DNA of 64,000 nucleotides. It comes from Sphagnum compactum. Its lineage: Eukaryota; Bryophyta; Sphagnopsida; Sphagnales. Of this stretch, positions 12,701 to 23,914 are shown piece after piece. The stretch spans positions 10,979,118 to 11,043,117 of the forward strand of contig OZ234503.1 of NCBI GenBank assembly GCA_965153455.1, given 5' to 3'. Under the pieces are notes generated by a model. It had not been told where the DNA came from and did not search any database. It saw nothing but the letters and a program-made list of their open reading frames with translations. Position 1 is the first letter of the stretch. Every line of letters begins with the position of its first letter. A program made the position numbers and the translations under genes.

Positions 12701-13985
12701 TATAACTAAGTGTGTTAAAAATGAGTATTCACACACACACACACACACATTACACATATTTTGTTAATTACATTGATTTAAAAACCTTATGAATAAGGAA
12801 CTTAAGAATTAAATTTACTCAAAATTCCTGATTTATCAACATTGACATGTATCTTATTTTTTGTTAGTAATGACTTCTTCAAATTTCCAATTAAGAATTA
12901 ATGGGTCTCTACAAAAGGCATACTATTGGGCAATCATCTTCCAACCCATTGAAGGGGGCTGACCCAAGCCTTTCCTTTAGGATTTCTCCCTAAAGTATAC
13001 ATACACATGATGTTTTGGTGACCAATTGATTTGAAGACTTATTGTAAATGGATGGGGGCGATAAAAGTAACATGTTATGGTTGGAATTCATAGTCACATA
13101 TTGGCTTGGTTTTCATGTAACTTGTTTTGTATTATGTGATTCAAATAGAGTTTGAAAATATACAAACTTCAATGCATATTCAATCCATATAACCTAATGT
13201 AAAATATTTCCAACAAGTGATTAAATCAAGATTCTACTTCTTCAACAATTCTATAATAATGATTTATAGGTAGTTAGCCATCAAACATTCATACAAGTAA
13301 AAAAATAGGCTTCAAATTGTGGAAATCTTAGAGCTTTCAAGTTCATAGGGTGAAATGGGTAACCAAATTGCCCAAATATTTCGAATTTTTTGAAAATAAA
13401 TGGTAACCTACAAGTTACAATTGATTAATATATTCTCAAATCACCATTTAATTTTCCCTTGAAACCTGATTTATTGTGTGTGTTTTGTGGGTGTTTTTGC
13501 TTTTATTTTACAACCATTAGAAGGGAAACAACATTCAAGGAAATGGTAACCTGAAATTAATTAAACATTGTCAATCATCATTTAATTGTCCCTTGAAAAC
13601 ACACTTTTTATTTATGCTTATTTATTTAGAATTACACCAACACGAAGCAAAAGGGAAAAAAAATTCGGGGAGGATATATACTTACTTACCTACTTACACA
13701 TATGATGATTTGAACTTACCTTCAAATTAAGCAAATTAAACATGGAAAAAAAAAAAAACCCAAGATTGAATAATAAATAGCATAAAAACCTAACTAGCAT
13801 CACCACCATATCAAAAAATAAAGAAATAAAAATAATCCCAAACCAAAAAAAAGAAAGAGTTGCAAACAAACACACCCTACACACCCACAATCATAACTCA
13901 TACACAAAAAATAATACGAGCCCCCAGCACCCCCCCCCCCTCCTCCCCAAACCCCGAAAAAAAAAATAAAAAAAGGAAAAACAAA
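9782..13985. other. AT-rich intergenic DNA
   Basis: I see no gene. Present are a short palindromic patch TACTACCGTAGTAGTACTACGG (10719-10740), a (CA)n tract near 12730-12750, and several A and T homopolymers. The 89-codon minus frame at 10860-11129 has a protein-like composition but no domain I recognise. Confidence 0.4.
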
Positions 13986-14340
13986 ATGGGGGGGGGCGGG
14001 GGTGAACGTCTAGGTGAGTAGGTAGTAGGTACGTACATTGACACCATACATAGAAAAGGTAGGTACCTTCCTCAGATGATAGGTACCTTAACACACCCAG
14101 AGGGAACCTCACACGTGGAAGACGACCAAGCCAAAGCTCCGGAACCAGGTCCGGAACAGGTTTGGGAACCAGGTTCGGAGGATGGGTCACTAGGTAGGTT
14201 TGGAACTCGGCTGGGCTCGAAGGTCTCAAGCCAATGGGAGGCTCGGAAATTGGTTCGGAAGAGGACTTGGATAGGCTCGGGAATAGGTCCGGAAAGTAGG
14301 CAGAGTGGTCTAAACACGGAAGTCTCTTCCCAAATCCACG
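13986..14340. promoter_or_regulatory. repeat-rich upstream region of the Tubby-like gene
   Basis: Between AT-rich DNA and the gene leader lies a block that is abruptly GC-richer. It begins with TAGGTAGTAGGTACGTAC and AGGTAGGTACCTT motifs (14010-14095). It continues with a degenerate series of GGTTCGGAA / GGTCCGGAA units (about 14135-14300), several containing the palindrome TCCGGA. Position and composition suggest the promoter region. This is inference: no TATA box or start site is obvious. Confidence 0.35.
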
Positions 14341-14480
14341 CGCTCGCGCGGACACATGCACAGCAGAACTCGAGCGGCGAGAGAGAGGGAGGGACGGAGG
14401 CAGGCAGGCAGGCAGGCAGGCAGGGAGCGCGCGAGAGAGACACAAGACAGGGAGAAAGAGAGAGAGAGAGAAAAAAAATC
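14341..14480 (+). repeat. (GGCA)n and (GA)n microsatellites in the gene leader
   Basis: A GGCA array of about six units sits at 14398-14424 and GA-rich tracts at 14378-14390 and 14453-14472. GA/CT-rich tracts near transcription starts are common in plant genes, so transcription of the Tubby-like gene may start near here. Confidence 0.6.
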
Positions 14481-16181
14481 CTCTCTTGTTTTGTCGCCGT
14501 TGTTTTCCCGATGTCGTATATCGCTTATTGGAACATCGGAGCAAGTCGGCTTGCTTTGGAGGAGAAGGAGGAGGCTCTTCTGGCGCACCATGCTGGTTTG
14601 CTTCTTGTTGTAGTAGTTCCGCCTCTGCTCGTGTGTGGAAGCTTATTGACTCCTCTTTTGGCCAGGTATGTAAAGTATGTAGTAGCGGCTGTAGTAGTTT
14701 CTTTTGTGTCTGTATGTGTTTTCGTGTTGTGTTTCTTGAGAACGGAGAGAGGGCTTGACTTTCAGTGCGTTCTGAGGGTTGTAACAGGAATGAGAGGGAC
14801 AAGTTTTGTGTCTTTCTTTTCTGTTTGCTGTTATGTTGTTCTCTGGAGATTTTTTTGTCGTTTTGTCTGGTTTCTAGGTTAATCCGTTTTTCTCTCTGTG
14901 TGTCTATGTGTCTGTCTGTGTGTTTTGTTTCGGGATTTTGATGTGTTGAGGTTTTCCCTTTGGAGTTTTTCATTCTCGGATGAGAGAGGTCAAGGTCGTG
15001 TAGGAGGGATACAGGAGGGTGTTTTCTTGTGTGAAGTAGGTGGGGTTTGGTCGCTGCTTTGGTTGTTGACCACGACCTTAACCGTAGAACCTTAGAGAGA
15101 GTTCTGTTCTATCTTTCTCTCTCTGTCTCAGATAGTCCCTTTTTATTTTTGTTGATCCTTTTCGAGGTTTCACGGGGCTCTGTTGTTGTGAAGGTGTTGA
15201 AGCTTTCATGCCTCACACGAGCTTGATATATCCTTATGTGTGGTTGTTCTGCTTTTTTAGTCGCGTGCCGTCTGCTGCTCTTTTCCTGAAGCCTTCCTTC
15301 TTTTTTTCGAGTCTGAAAGCTGAGCACCTCTTTGTATGCAGGTAGTGTAGGTAGTATCTCAGTCTGGAACAACTTCTGGAATACACGGATATTTGTTGCT
15401 GGAACGAAGGTGAAGTCTAAGGGAAGGTCAAATCGACGGACGGCAGAAGAACAGTGCAAGCCACCACCGGGTTCTCAGTTCCTATAGCAAGGCTTTGTGG
15501 CATTGGATGCAGCTTGTCTGTTTAGTCTGCTAAGAGAAGGCTGCTGTCAAAGCTCCTTTCTTGGGGTGGTAAGTTAAGGGTCCAAGTGTAGACCTGCGAT
15601 AAGCAGCTGAAAGGCTTGTTGAACAGATTAGAAGAGCTCTTAGTTCAGGTCTCTAAGCTGGGCAAGCATGTGTAGCCATGGAACCTGATCTTGGGGATTT
15701 TAGACAGCTTTGGAGGAGTGCTGCTTGCCTATACCCAATGCTGCTTACTAAAAGTTGACATTGAGGATCACAACATGAAACATTTGAAGCTGGACTGAAG
15801 TACTGGTCAGAACTTTAGTGTTCTTTGCAGTGACCATCATATAAGCTAGATACACAAGTACACACTTCATGGAGGAGGGAGGTCACTGTTAGGAGTGCAG
15901 TTGTGGAGTAGGTCTTAGAGAGCTTTGGGGTCCTCTTGGATAGCTGCATCAATGCTTTAAGGATCTCCTGGAGATACAGAAGGCTGTCTCTCCACACTGA
16001 TTGTGTTGCTGCTGAAAGGAGCTCACTTGAGTGATGGCCTATTTGACAGATCTCTTTGATTGACAATCAGTTAACTCCACTTGGTAGTTTACAAAGATTT
16101 AGTGGTCACTCTGCCAAAGAAGGCAGAGCTCCAGACAACTTTATAAGGCAGATTTCTAAGTGTGTGACGAGTACCTCCAGC
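14480..16181 (+). other. probable 5' UTR exons and introns of the Tubby-like gene
   Basis: About 1.7 kb separates the GC-rich leader from the first coding ATG. It is TG-rich with likely splice donors, for example CCAG|GTATGT at 14665/14666. No recognisable protein is encoded, and frames here are short or low in complexity. A long, spliced 5' UTR is inferred; only cDNA can place its exons. Confidence 0.4.
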
Positions 16182-18800
16182 ATGTCAGGTCAAAAGTCAT
16201 CACTGATGCCCCTGAAGAGCTTGATTCGAGAGTTTCAGGAGATGAAAGGAGGAATAGGGAGTATTTCAAGGCGAAGTTTTGAAATCAAGCACCACCTAAA
16301 GGGTCGATCAAGCGGTGTGGTGCTGGATGAAACACAGCTTAGGGCTGACTCTCAAGAACAACAGCAGAGTTGTTGGGCTAACATGCCACCAGAGCTCCTG
16401 AGAGATGTAATTCAGCGCATAGAAGCTAGTGAGAACGTTTGGCCCATCCGAAAACATGTTGTTGCATGTGCTGCTGTTTGCAGCACCTGGAGAGAGATTA
16501 CAAAAGAGCTTGTTGACACCCCTGAACGATCAGGCAAATTGACATTCCCAATCTCTTTGAAACAGGTCAGGATCTCCTCTCACTCTTATCTAAATTGGCA
16601 ATTGGATTGAAGAAATATTTGGGCCTCCTGTTGTACATGAGAGTTTCTTCTTTCTTTGTCACTTCTGTCTCAGCATGGCTCTTGTTACAGCTAGACTCCT
16701 GTGCTGTAGACGTCATTGGCCTCCTCACTAACATCATGAGTGGCCATCCTAGATCTGGTATGATGCTGTTATACAAGATTTGGATGATAAGGGGTGAGAG
16801 CTGTGGATGGGTAAAGCCTGATGAGACAAGGGGAATGCTGAATTCTGAGGAGGAGTTTTTCTGAGCCATAGCACATATGTCTCATTGTCCATTATCTACT
16901 TTAACCATTGGAATGAAGGGAACTGTTGCAGGTATCATTTTGATTAATTCTGTAAAGACACACTCTTGATTGTTCCAGTTGTTAATCTTGTTTACAGCCT
17001 GGACCTCGGGATAATACTGTGCAATGTTTCATAAAGCGGGACAGAACAACATCTACATACCAGCTTTTTTTGGGTTTGCCTCCCAGTATGTCTCTTATTC
17101 CCTTTTAACACTGTTGGGAGATTGGGGAAACAATTGGCCCCAAGTTTGTTGGAAACTTACAAAGCCAGCTTACATTGTCATCCTAATGATGTTTCTTAGC
17201 AAGGAGTGGGCCTATTGCAGGGAAGGTTGCATGTTGGGCCTTTGTTTTTATTCTTTTGGACTCTTGTATCTGGTTTGTTTCTTTGGTTTTGGATTTGTTG
17301 TGGGGGGGGGGAGTGGCAGAGAAAGGTCTTTTCCTGGTTGATCTCTATGGCCTTAAATTCTTGTTCGTTAGTGTGGCAGCAGTGTACTCTATGCTTGTAC
17401 ATATTTAGATGTTCATTTTTGTTATTCTTATGGTCCGCCAATATTGGCTTGTCTCTTGTGGGTTGAATAGAAGTAGGATTCTTGAGATGGCTGCTAGAGT
17501 CTGTGTCTGCTGATGTGTGTGTCAGTGATGCTTGTAGGCTCGTTTACAGAGCCTTAACTGTTGGTCAATCACACAGCATCAGTAAAATAGTGTTCTTATT
17601 ACAGGTAGCACAACTTCAATGGAGTTTTGCCAATGGTCTATGTACATGTGCCTCTGGTTCCTGTGTTTTTGAGAGGTAAATTTCTGACCTTGATTTCCAT
17701 TTGTCAATGCAGCCCTAGTTGAGAATGGAAAGTTCATGTTGGCTGCTCGAAAGTTTCGTCGGACCACCAGCACGGACTATGTCATATCCCTCAATGCTGA
17801 TGATATGTCACGGGGAAGCAACACTTACCTGGGCAAGTTGAGGTAAGACATGTTTGCACATCTCCCTCTGTATGCCACCTTTCTCTTGATCTCGTGCACC
17901 CTGATCCTTTCTTCACTGAAGGAGTGTCATCTTCTTAGTCGTTCAACGCTAGAACAGGAACGACACTTTTCAGTTCAGGTGAATCATTTTGAGCTCAACT
18001 GTACATTCAGTTCACAACTGCATTTCCTGTCTCCTGACCAGTCTTCTGATTCACTTGGAATTGCAATGCTATGATGAGTGGAATTAGGTCATCTCAGATG
18101 CTTGTGTGTTTTCAGGTCCAACTTTCTGGGCACAAAGTTCACCATTCATGATAGCCAATCTCCCAACAGTGGGGCCATTGTTTCAACAAGCCGTTCTAGC
18201 CGGCGTATTGGGTCTAAACAAGTGGCTCCTCGAATGCCTACTGGGAGCTACAATGTTGCGCACATTGCTTATGAGCTGAATGTCTTAGGCACAAGAGGTC
18301 CCCGTCGCATGCAATGTACTCTCCATACTATTCCAGCCTCCTGTATGGAGTCAGGAGGCTCAGCCCCAACACCAACAGAGTTCTCTGCAGGCACACTAGA
18401 GGAAATCTCAATCCCACATTCTAGTGTTCTCTCTTCGCCAAGATCTAGAGCAGCTGTGGCTGATTGTAGCACCATTGACTGTGAATTTGCGAGTGGCCCC
18501 TTGACAAAAGATGGACCCCTTGTGCTGAAGAATAAGGCACCCCGATGGCATGAGCAATTGCAGTGCTGGTGCTTAAACTTTCGAGGGCGGGTCACAGTGG
18601 CCTCAGTGAAGAATTTCCAGCTTGTGGCAGCCACTGAACCAGCTCAACCAGTTGCTCAAAGTGACCATGACAAAGTTTTGCTCCAGTTTGGAAAGATTGG
18701 GAAGGACATGTTTACTATGGATTATCGCTATCCGCTCTCAGCTTTCCAGGCCTTTGCCATTTGCCTAAGCAGCTTTGACACAAAGCTAGCTTGTGAATGA
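16182..18800 (+). CDS. Tubby-like F-box protein (TULP/TLP), 428 aa, four coding exons
   Basis: Coding exons are 16182-16565, 16998-17085, 17713-17842 and 18116-18800. All introns are GT..AG, and the total is 1287 nt including TGA. The ATG chosen begins MSGQKSSL, as in plant Tubby-like proteins; upstream in-frame sequence has no better start. An F-box lies at about residues 64-110 ([17 protein letters not shown]...VCSTWREI). The tubby domain runs from about 119 (FPISLKQPGPRD) to the end, which is the canonical [15 protein letters not shown]. The KLR triplet at residues 199-201, split by the exon 3/4 junction, corresponds to the phosphoinositide-binding K/R of tubby proteins. The family tethers to PI(4,5)P2 membranes and links to SCF ubiquitin ligases through SKP1/ASK; it acts in ABA, stress and development signalling. 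An AATAAA at 18927-18932, 127 nt past the stop, is a candidate poly(A) signal. No defects are seen. Confidence 0.95.
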
Positions 18801-21800
18801 GTGGTGACTAACATCGGTGGCCAGTGGCTTGTGTATCTGAGGGTTTTCTGGCTAGAAGAACATGTGGAGGCTGTGCTTGCAGTTGGCTTGGGTGGCAAAG
18901 GGGCTTTTGTGTTGGACATTATGCACAATAAATCTGTGCCTGATTACACCATTCACAGGAAACCTGTAGATCATTACTTGTCATTGGTGCAGATTCTGTA
19001 GGCTGGGACCAACACTGTCTAATCTTAATAGCAGCTAGAAGTTCCCATTCATCGAGGAATGTACATATTGAATTCTTGCGTTGGCTATCCGAGGTTGGGT
19101 CAGGTCTCTTAGTTGAAAGGGAGGGTATGAGAGGGTATATAGGCTAAGTTAATAGCATAAGTGCAGGTAATAGCTTAAGTTCATGTTGCCATGGAAGGAA
19201 AAACTTGCCTTTTGAGAAGCTTAAAAATCTGCATTTCTTTTCTTTCTGTTGCTTATCTTTGTCTACCTAGGATTTTTCTGTTTGTCAACAGTTTTGGGAC
19301 GGGACTTTGTGCATCACATGAGTGTTAATGCTCACAAGTTGTCTTTGTGGTGAAGCTTATTTGTTCGTGAAGTCAGTGAAAGGTTTTGGAAACTTGGAAA
19401 GTTGAGAGCTCTATTGGATCAGTGCTTAGCATGGAGGTGTCTTGGTAACATTTCATCATGAGGTTTCCTTTGCATTTGGAGGCCATTCAAGTATATCTCA
19501 ACATTGCACAAATGTCAATTCATATTTTCTGGGTTGATTTCATATGGAGGGTCATGTGGATGCAGAGTTTCCAGCATCTCTGACCTCTCGCATGTCTTGC
19601 TTGTGGTATAATCTTGCTTCTGCAGCTGTGTTTGAAACAGAGGAGGTGAGTTGATACACTGATTGGTGATGCATGGCCTACACTGTACAGTATATATATC
19701 GTGGATCCATGCTTCACACCAGAGACTGGCTTTCCATTTCCATCTCAGCAAGGGGAGGCAATATTCAACTAATCATCTCCTGGACTATATTGTCAAGGTT
19801 GAAGCCATTTGCTTAATGACGACTTCATCAAAATGGTTCTTTCTACTGCCATATGTTTGTCTTGTTATCAGTCATGTATATGCTTTCTAATCTATAAAAT
19901 CTGGATCTCTGCCTTGACTGTCTTCTGGGTCTCCAATTGTTTGCTTTAATGCAACTCATGGGGCATGAGAATCAGCCATGTGGACTAATCTTCTTCAGCA
20001 GTTATTGCTTCAGGCAATTGATTAGTTTACAGCTGCTCTCTCTTTCACAGGCTTCAGTTCCTCAGTTTGATGCAGTATCTTATGAATGCAGTAGATTTGT
20101 TGTGTGTCAGATATGTTTCTAGCCGAGGAAGAAAGCCTGACTTCTTCAGTGGTTCATGGTCAAACGATGCTCAACAAGATTTTAGGTGAATCTCATCCTT
20201 GAGCAGATCAATATCTCAGAGGAAATGCATTGAGTTATTCTGTGCACACTAATAGAAGGAAATGTGGATGTTATGCTTTCCAAATGGATGAAACTAATTT
20301 GTCCCTCATGTTTCCTCAATGTCAGATGTGAGGCAGGATTAGAGTTGTTCACATGGATGGATGGAGTGTTTATGGATGGCTTGAGAACCTGTAGGAATTT
20401 GTTGAGTGCATATGAGGACATATTTATATAGCATAAGGTCCATGTTAGGCTTTACAGGACCTTACATAATTTGTAAGGTCTCAGCAAGGGTGTTGTCAAA
20501 ATTTGACAGGTTTTCAAGTAGGAGAAGGGCTTCATCTTTGAAAACCTTCTGAGATTTTCAATACGGGCCACTCTGCCTACTGGTCTACGACCTCATAAGG
20601 GGTACATCAAATCTTGGAAGGTTTGAAAGATAGGGCCCTTCTCCTATACTTATGGACTTTCTGAAAGTACTTTGCCTGATCAATTCCAGATCAAGTTATT
20701 ATGTTACAGGAGGATCAAATTTGCTTTCATAATTTACAAACCACTTCTATAGGGAGAGGGTTGCTGTAACTCACAAAGAGGCTACACAAATTTCTACAAT
20801 AGGAGTGAGAAGGAGATGTTTATGGTATTGAGAAGGAAGATTAGAATCTAAACCCTAATACCAGACCTGTGTGCGCTCTCCCCATTTCCTGTGGACCTTA
20901 AAACTGGAGTAATCTCATGTTAAGCTCCCTACAAATAAGGGACCATGCTGGCCAGGTGTTCAATGCCAGGGTTGGTACCATTTTTGATCCCATGTGTAAG
21001 CTTATATACGAAACCAGCGCTGGTCTAAAGTCTAAACCATATGAGTGCTCATAAATTATGCAAAATTCAGTTGAGTCATAATTCCTTCAGAGATCTTCAT
21101 GTTGAATTGCTGGGCATATGCACCTTATCAATTGTTGCAACAATGTGCCTATAACCAACACTACTGCAGCATCACCCTTAATGTTGCAACATGTTAATTA
21201 AATAAATGAGCACAACCAAGTGGAGAAAAAACAAGGAAAGTTTAATTTCATACATATGTACCACTTACAAATGTCTCTAAGACCGCACACATATCTAACT
21301 AAAATTCATCCAACTACCTGACACACTTAATTTTACATTGCTTTAGTTTGTTCGTCTCCATAACACAAAACTTTAGGTTCCAAATTCAATGTTTGTGGTA
21401 TTGACTGTAAAAGTTTAAGGGTCGTGTTAGATGGCAGTCCAAGGTCTAAAATCCTAGGGACCAACTTGAAGCAAATTTGAAACAAATTGAAGCCTTGAAT
21501 TGGACCCTTCTTCACATTAATAGAAGATTTTTTTAAAGGTACAATGAATGTGTCTGAAAGGATAGGGTCCAATTAGTAAAAATGTGGGATCCACATGTCA
21601 CAACATTAGGTTGACCTTTGTTTTTTTTTCTTTTTTTCTTCATTTTTCTCATGTTCTTTTTCTTGGTACTAATTCCACACACAATGGATGAGTGTAGGCA
21701 CAAGATATTTGTGGTCCTAATTTTTATTGTGGCCATACATTGAGTCATTGCACAAGTGGTATCCTTGCAACAAACTAGCTATTGCACAATATTGTAGTAT

Positions 21801-22509
21801 GATTAGTTGCATTGTTGTTTTTTGAAAAGTTTGTTGACATGCCATCAAGAGTTTGGAGCATATGAAGGTATGAAAAGGTAGGTGAACATTTGAAGAATCA
21901 AACTTTTGTGAGCTTATTCAAAAAGATTTTTTGACAATTTTAAAGCTATGACACATTTTGTGCTTTGGTTAGAGTTGTAGGTCCAAGTTTTGAATGAAAA
22001 AATATAAACATGAGAGAAAACATCCCTATAAGAGCTAGAGTATAATGACATTTACAAGATTGAGTAGTGGAAATTCATTGGAAATGTGTGAAGAGGTCTA
22101 TGGTGTTGCAAAAAGTACTACATCAATTGTAATGAATTTTTTTTGTGAGTAATTAGAAAGCACTTGAAACCATTGGTCATGTACCTAAATTGATTAAAAA
22201 CAAAATCAAGGTAATGTCTATTGGTTTCGAAAGTTTACATGGAATTTGTTACATTCTAGTTGTCATAAAAAATAGTCATATTCCAATTATTTCATTAAAA
22301 TAGATCCAAAATCATATTACTGTTGCAAAGGTTTTTACTTCACATTGATTCAAGGAGTTTTAGATTATGACTTATGGCTTGACAAATAGTATTCATGATT
22401 GGGCTTTCTTCCAAATTAAAAAAAAAAAAAGAAATTGTGTGATGAGGGACAAGTTCTTACCTTACAAATTGATAGGATGTTACTTATGCAATGTAGCCAT
22501 CGTTCTATT
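18801..22509. other. 3' flank of the Tubby-like gene, then intergenic DNA
   Basis: The first kilobase keeps the TG-rich, less AT-rich composition of the gene and may include 3' UTR. Beyond about 20.4 kb no gene is recognised and the sequence grades into AT-rich repeat-type DNA. Confidence 0.35.
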
Positions 22510-23914
22510 TTCTTTTCAAAGATGAGAAAAATGAGTTGCCAAGATAGGAAACACATTGGAATAAACCCTAAACCATTGTGTACATAATACTAGGATTAGT
22601 TTTTTCATCCATGGCCCTAGGGTTAGTGGCCAAATCCTTGTACCTTTGAACCCTAACATGATTTTTTTCCTATAAGTGCTTGGTGAAAAACTTTGTTTAC
22701 CCACCTTGCCAAGGCTATCTTATTTGGTTTAATGTGATTCCTACTAACCATTGTTGTGTCTCTTTCCTTTCAAAAAGTAAACTTCAAAGGCTTGAAGCAA
22801 ACCACATCCAAAGGTTAAAGTGCATGTGATCTATGCAAAGATAATTTAGTGATCACATTTAATCCAAACCTTTTAGGTTGTTCAATTGTCTTAAGGTGAC
22901 ATGGAATCAATGCCCATCCAAGATGAGTAAATGCTTATTTGTTAGGGATATCCCACCTGGTATTGAACTTTAAAAAAAAAAATAGATTTTTTTGGGAAAG
23001 GTAGGTAGTCATCCTGTTTTTTATTACATAGCCATATATAAGTTCTTGGTTTGCAAAGTTGTATGTAGTTGTTGTGTATCCTCTTTCCTTAAATATGTAG
23101 AACCTTGGCAGTGTTAAACATGTTGCATTATAACATAGTTAATAGTCAACCACTCCTTGGACTTGGATATAATGTTGTACTATTGGTGTGAACTTTGTTT
23201 TGCTAGAACCTTTGTTCTTGATTGTCTTCTTGCTTGGATGCATGTTTCATCAAAATTCCTGATGTGATTTGTAGCATAGTTGTATTTGTTGTAAAAGGAT
23301 TATAAGTTTTGGTAGAAACTCTGGCAAGATTGGGTTGTCAATCCTTGTGCTTGGCTAATATCCAATCCCTCAACTTGACCAATGTTGAGCTCAAGATGTC
23401 TTTGCTTGAACTAGTACTACTAGGAGGTCCTTGGTACTCCTTCCCAAAAAAATGTTATCCTTTTTGTAGTGAGTTTTGTCACTTTCATTTTTAACTATTG
23501 CAAGTTGATTAATAGCCCAACTTCCTACATAGACAAAACCCAAGCAACCATAGTATATTCTTCTTTTATTGTTAGCACACATGTTGGTTTAGGTTTCCTA
23601 GATCTTATTTTCCTATACAAGTGATCTTAGATAATCGAAGTAAGAGGTGTGTTCTAGTGCTTATTTGCTTTCGTCAATGAAGTTGTCCCATTTTCAATTA
23701 CATCCATGGCCTCCTCCAATGCTTCGTAGGTCCATTTGCCTCTAGTGATCAGAAGATTGCATTTATTAATTTTTTTCTGTTTTTTTATTGGTCCTTGTCT
23801 AGAAGATGGTGGGACATTTTCCTTGTCTTGACTTGGTTGGTCTTGCAATTCACTTTGCTTTTGTTGTTGAAAAGATGGTGGGACATTTTCTTTATTTTGA
23901 TTGGCATCTTTCAA
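22510..23914 (-). pseudogene. pogo/Tigger-type (CENP-B/Jerky-like) DDE transposase relic
   Basis: Read on the minus strand. The N-terminus (23914-23654) has two KENVPPS repeats, then RGKWTYEALEEAMDVIENG..SLTKANKH, which matches a psq/CENP-B-type helix-turn-helix. After frameshifts and stops come RNFDETCIQARRQSRTKVLA (near 23258-23200), SKSKEWLTINYVI, NNYIQLCKPRTY, LLILDGH (near 22940-22915) and SHALQPLDV...CFKPLK (near 22810-22790). A final block GFKGTRIWPL...AMDEKT follows (about 22650-22610). The order FDE..., LDGH, S.ALQPLDV is that of DDE superfamily transposases of the pogo group. Many stops make it dead. Terminal repeats were not found. Confidence 0.75.

Noticed and set aside
13891-14973. 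360-codon open frame on the minus strand and overlapping frames on both strands, up to 268 codons on the plus strand
   Set aside because: The frames run through homopolymers, GGCA/GA microsatellites and the TCCGGA array. The translations are low-complexity (CLPACLPA, SLSLS, GRQAGRQ) with no domain, so they are by-products of GC-rich repeats before the Tubby-like gene.
18269-18634. 121-codon frame antisense to the last Tubby-like exon
   Set aside because: A shadow frame of a well-supported coding exon.
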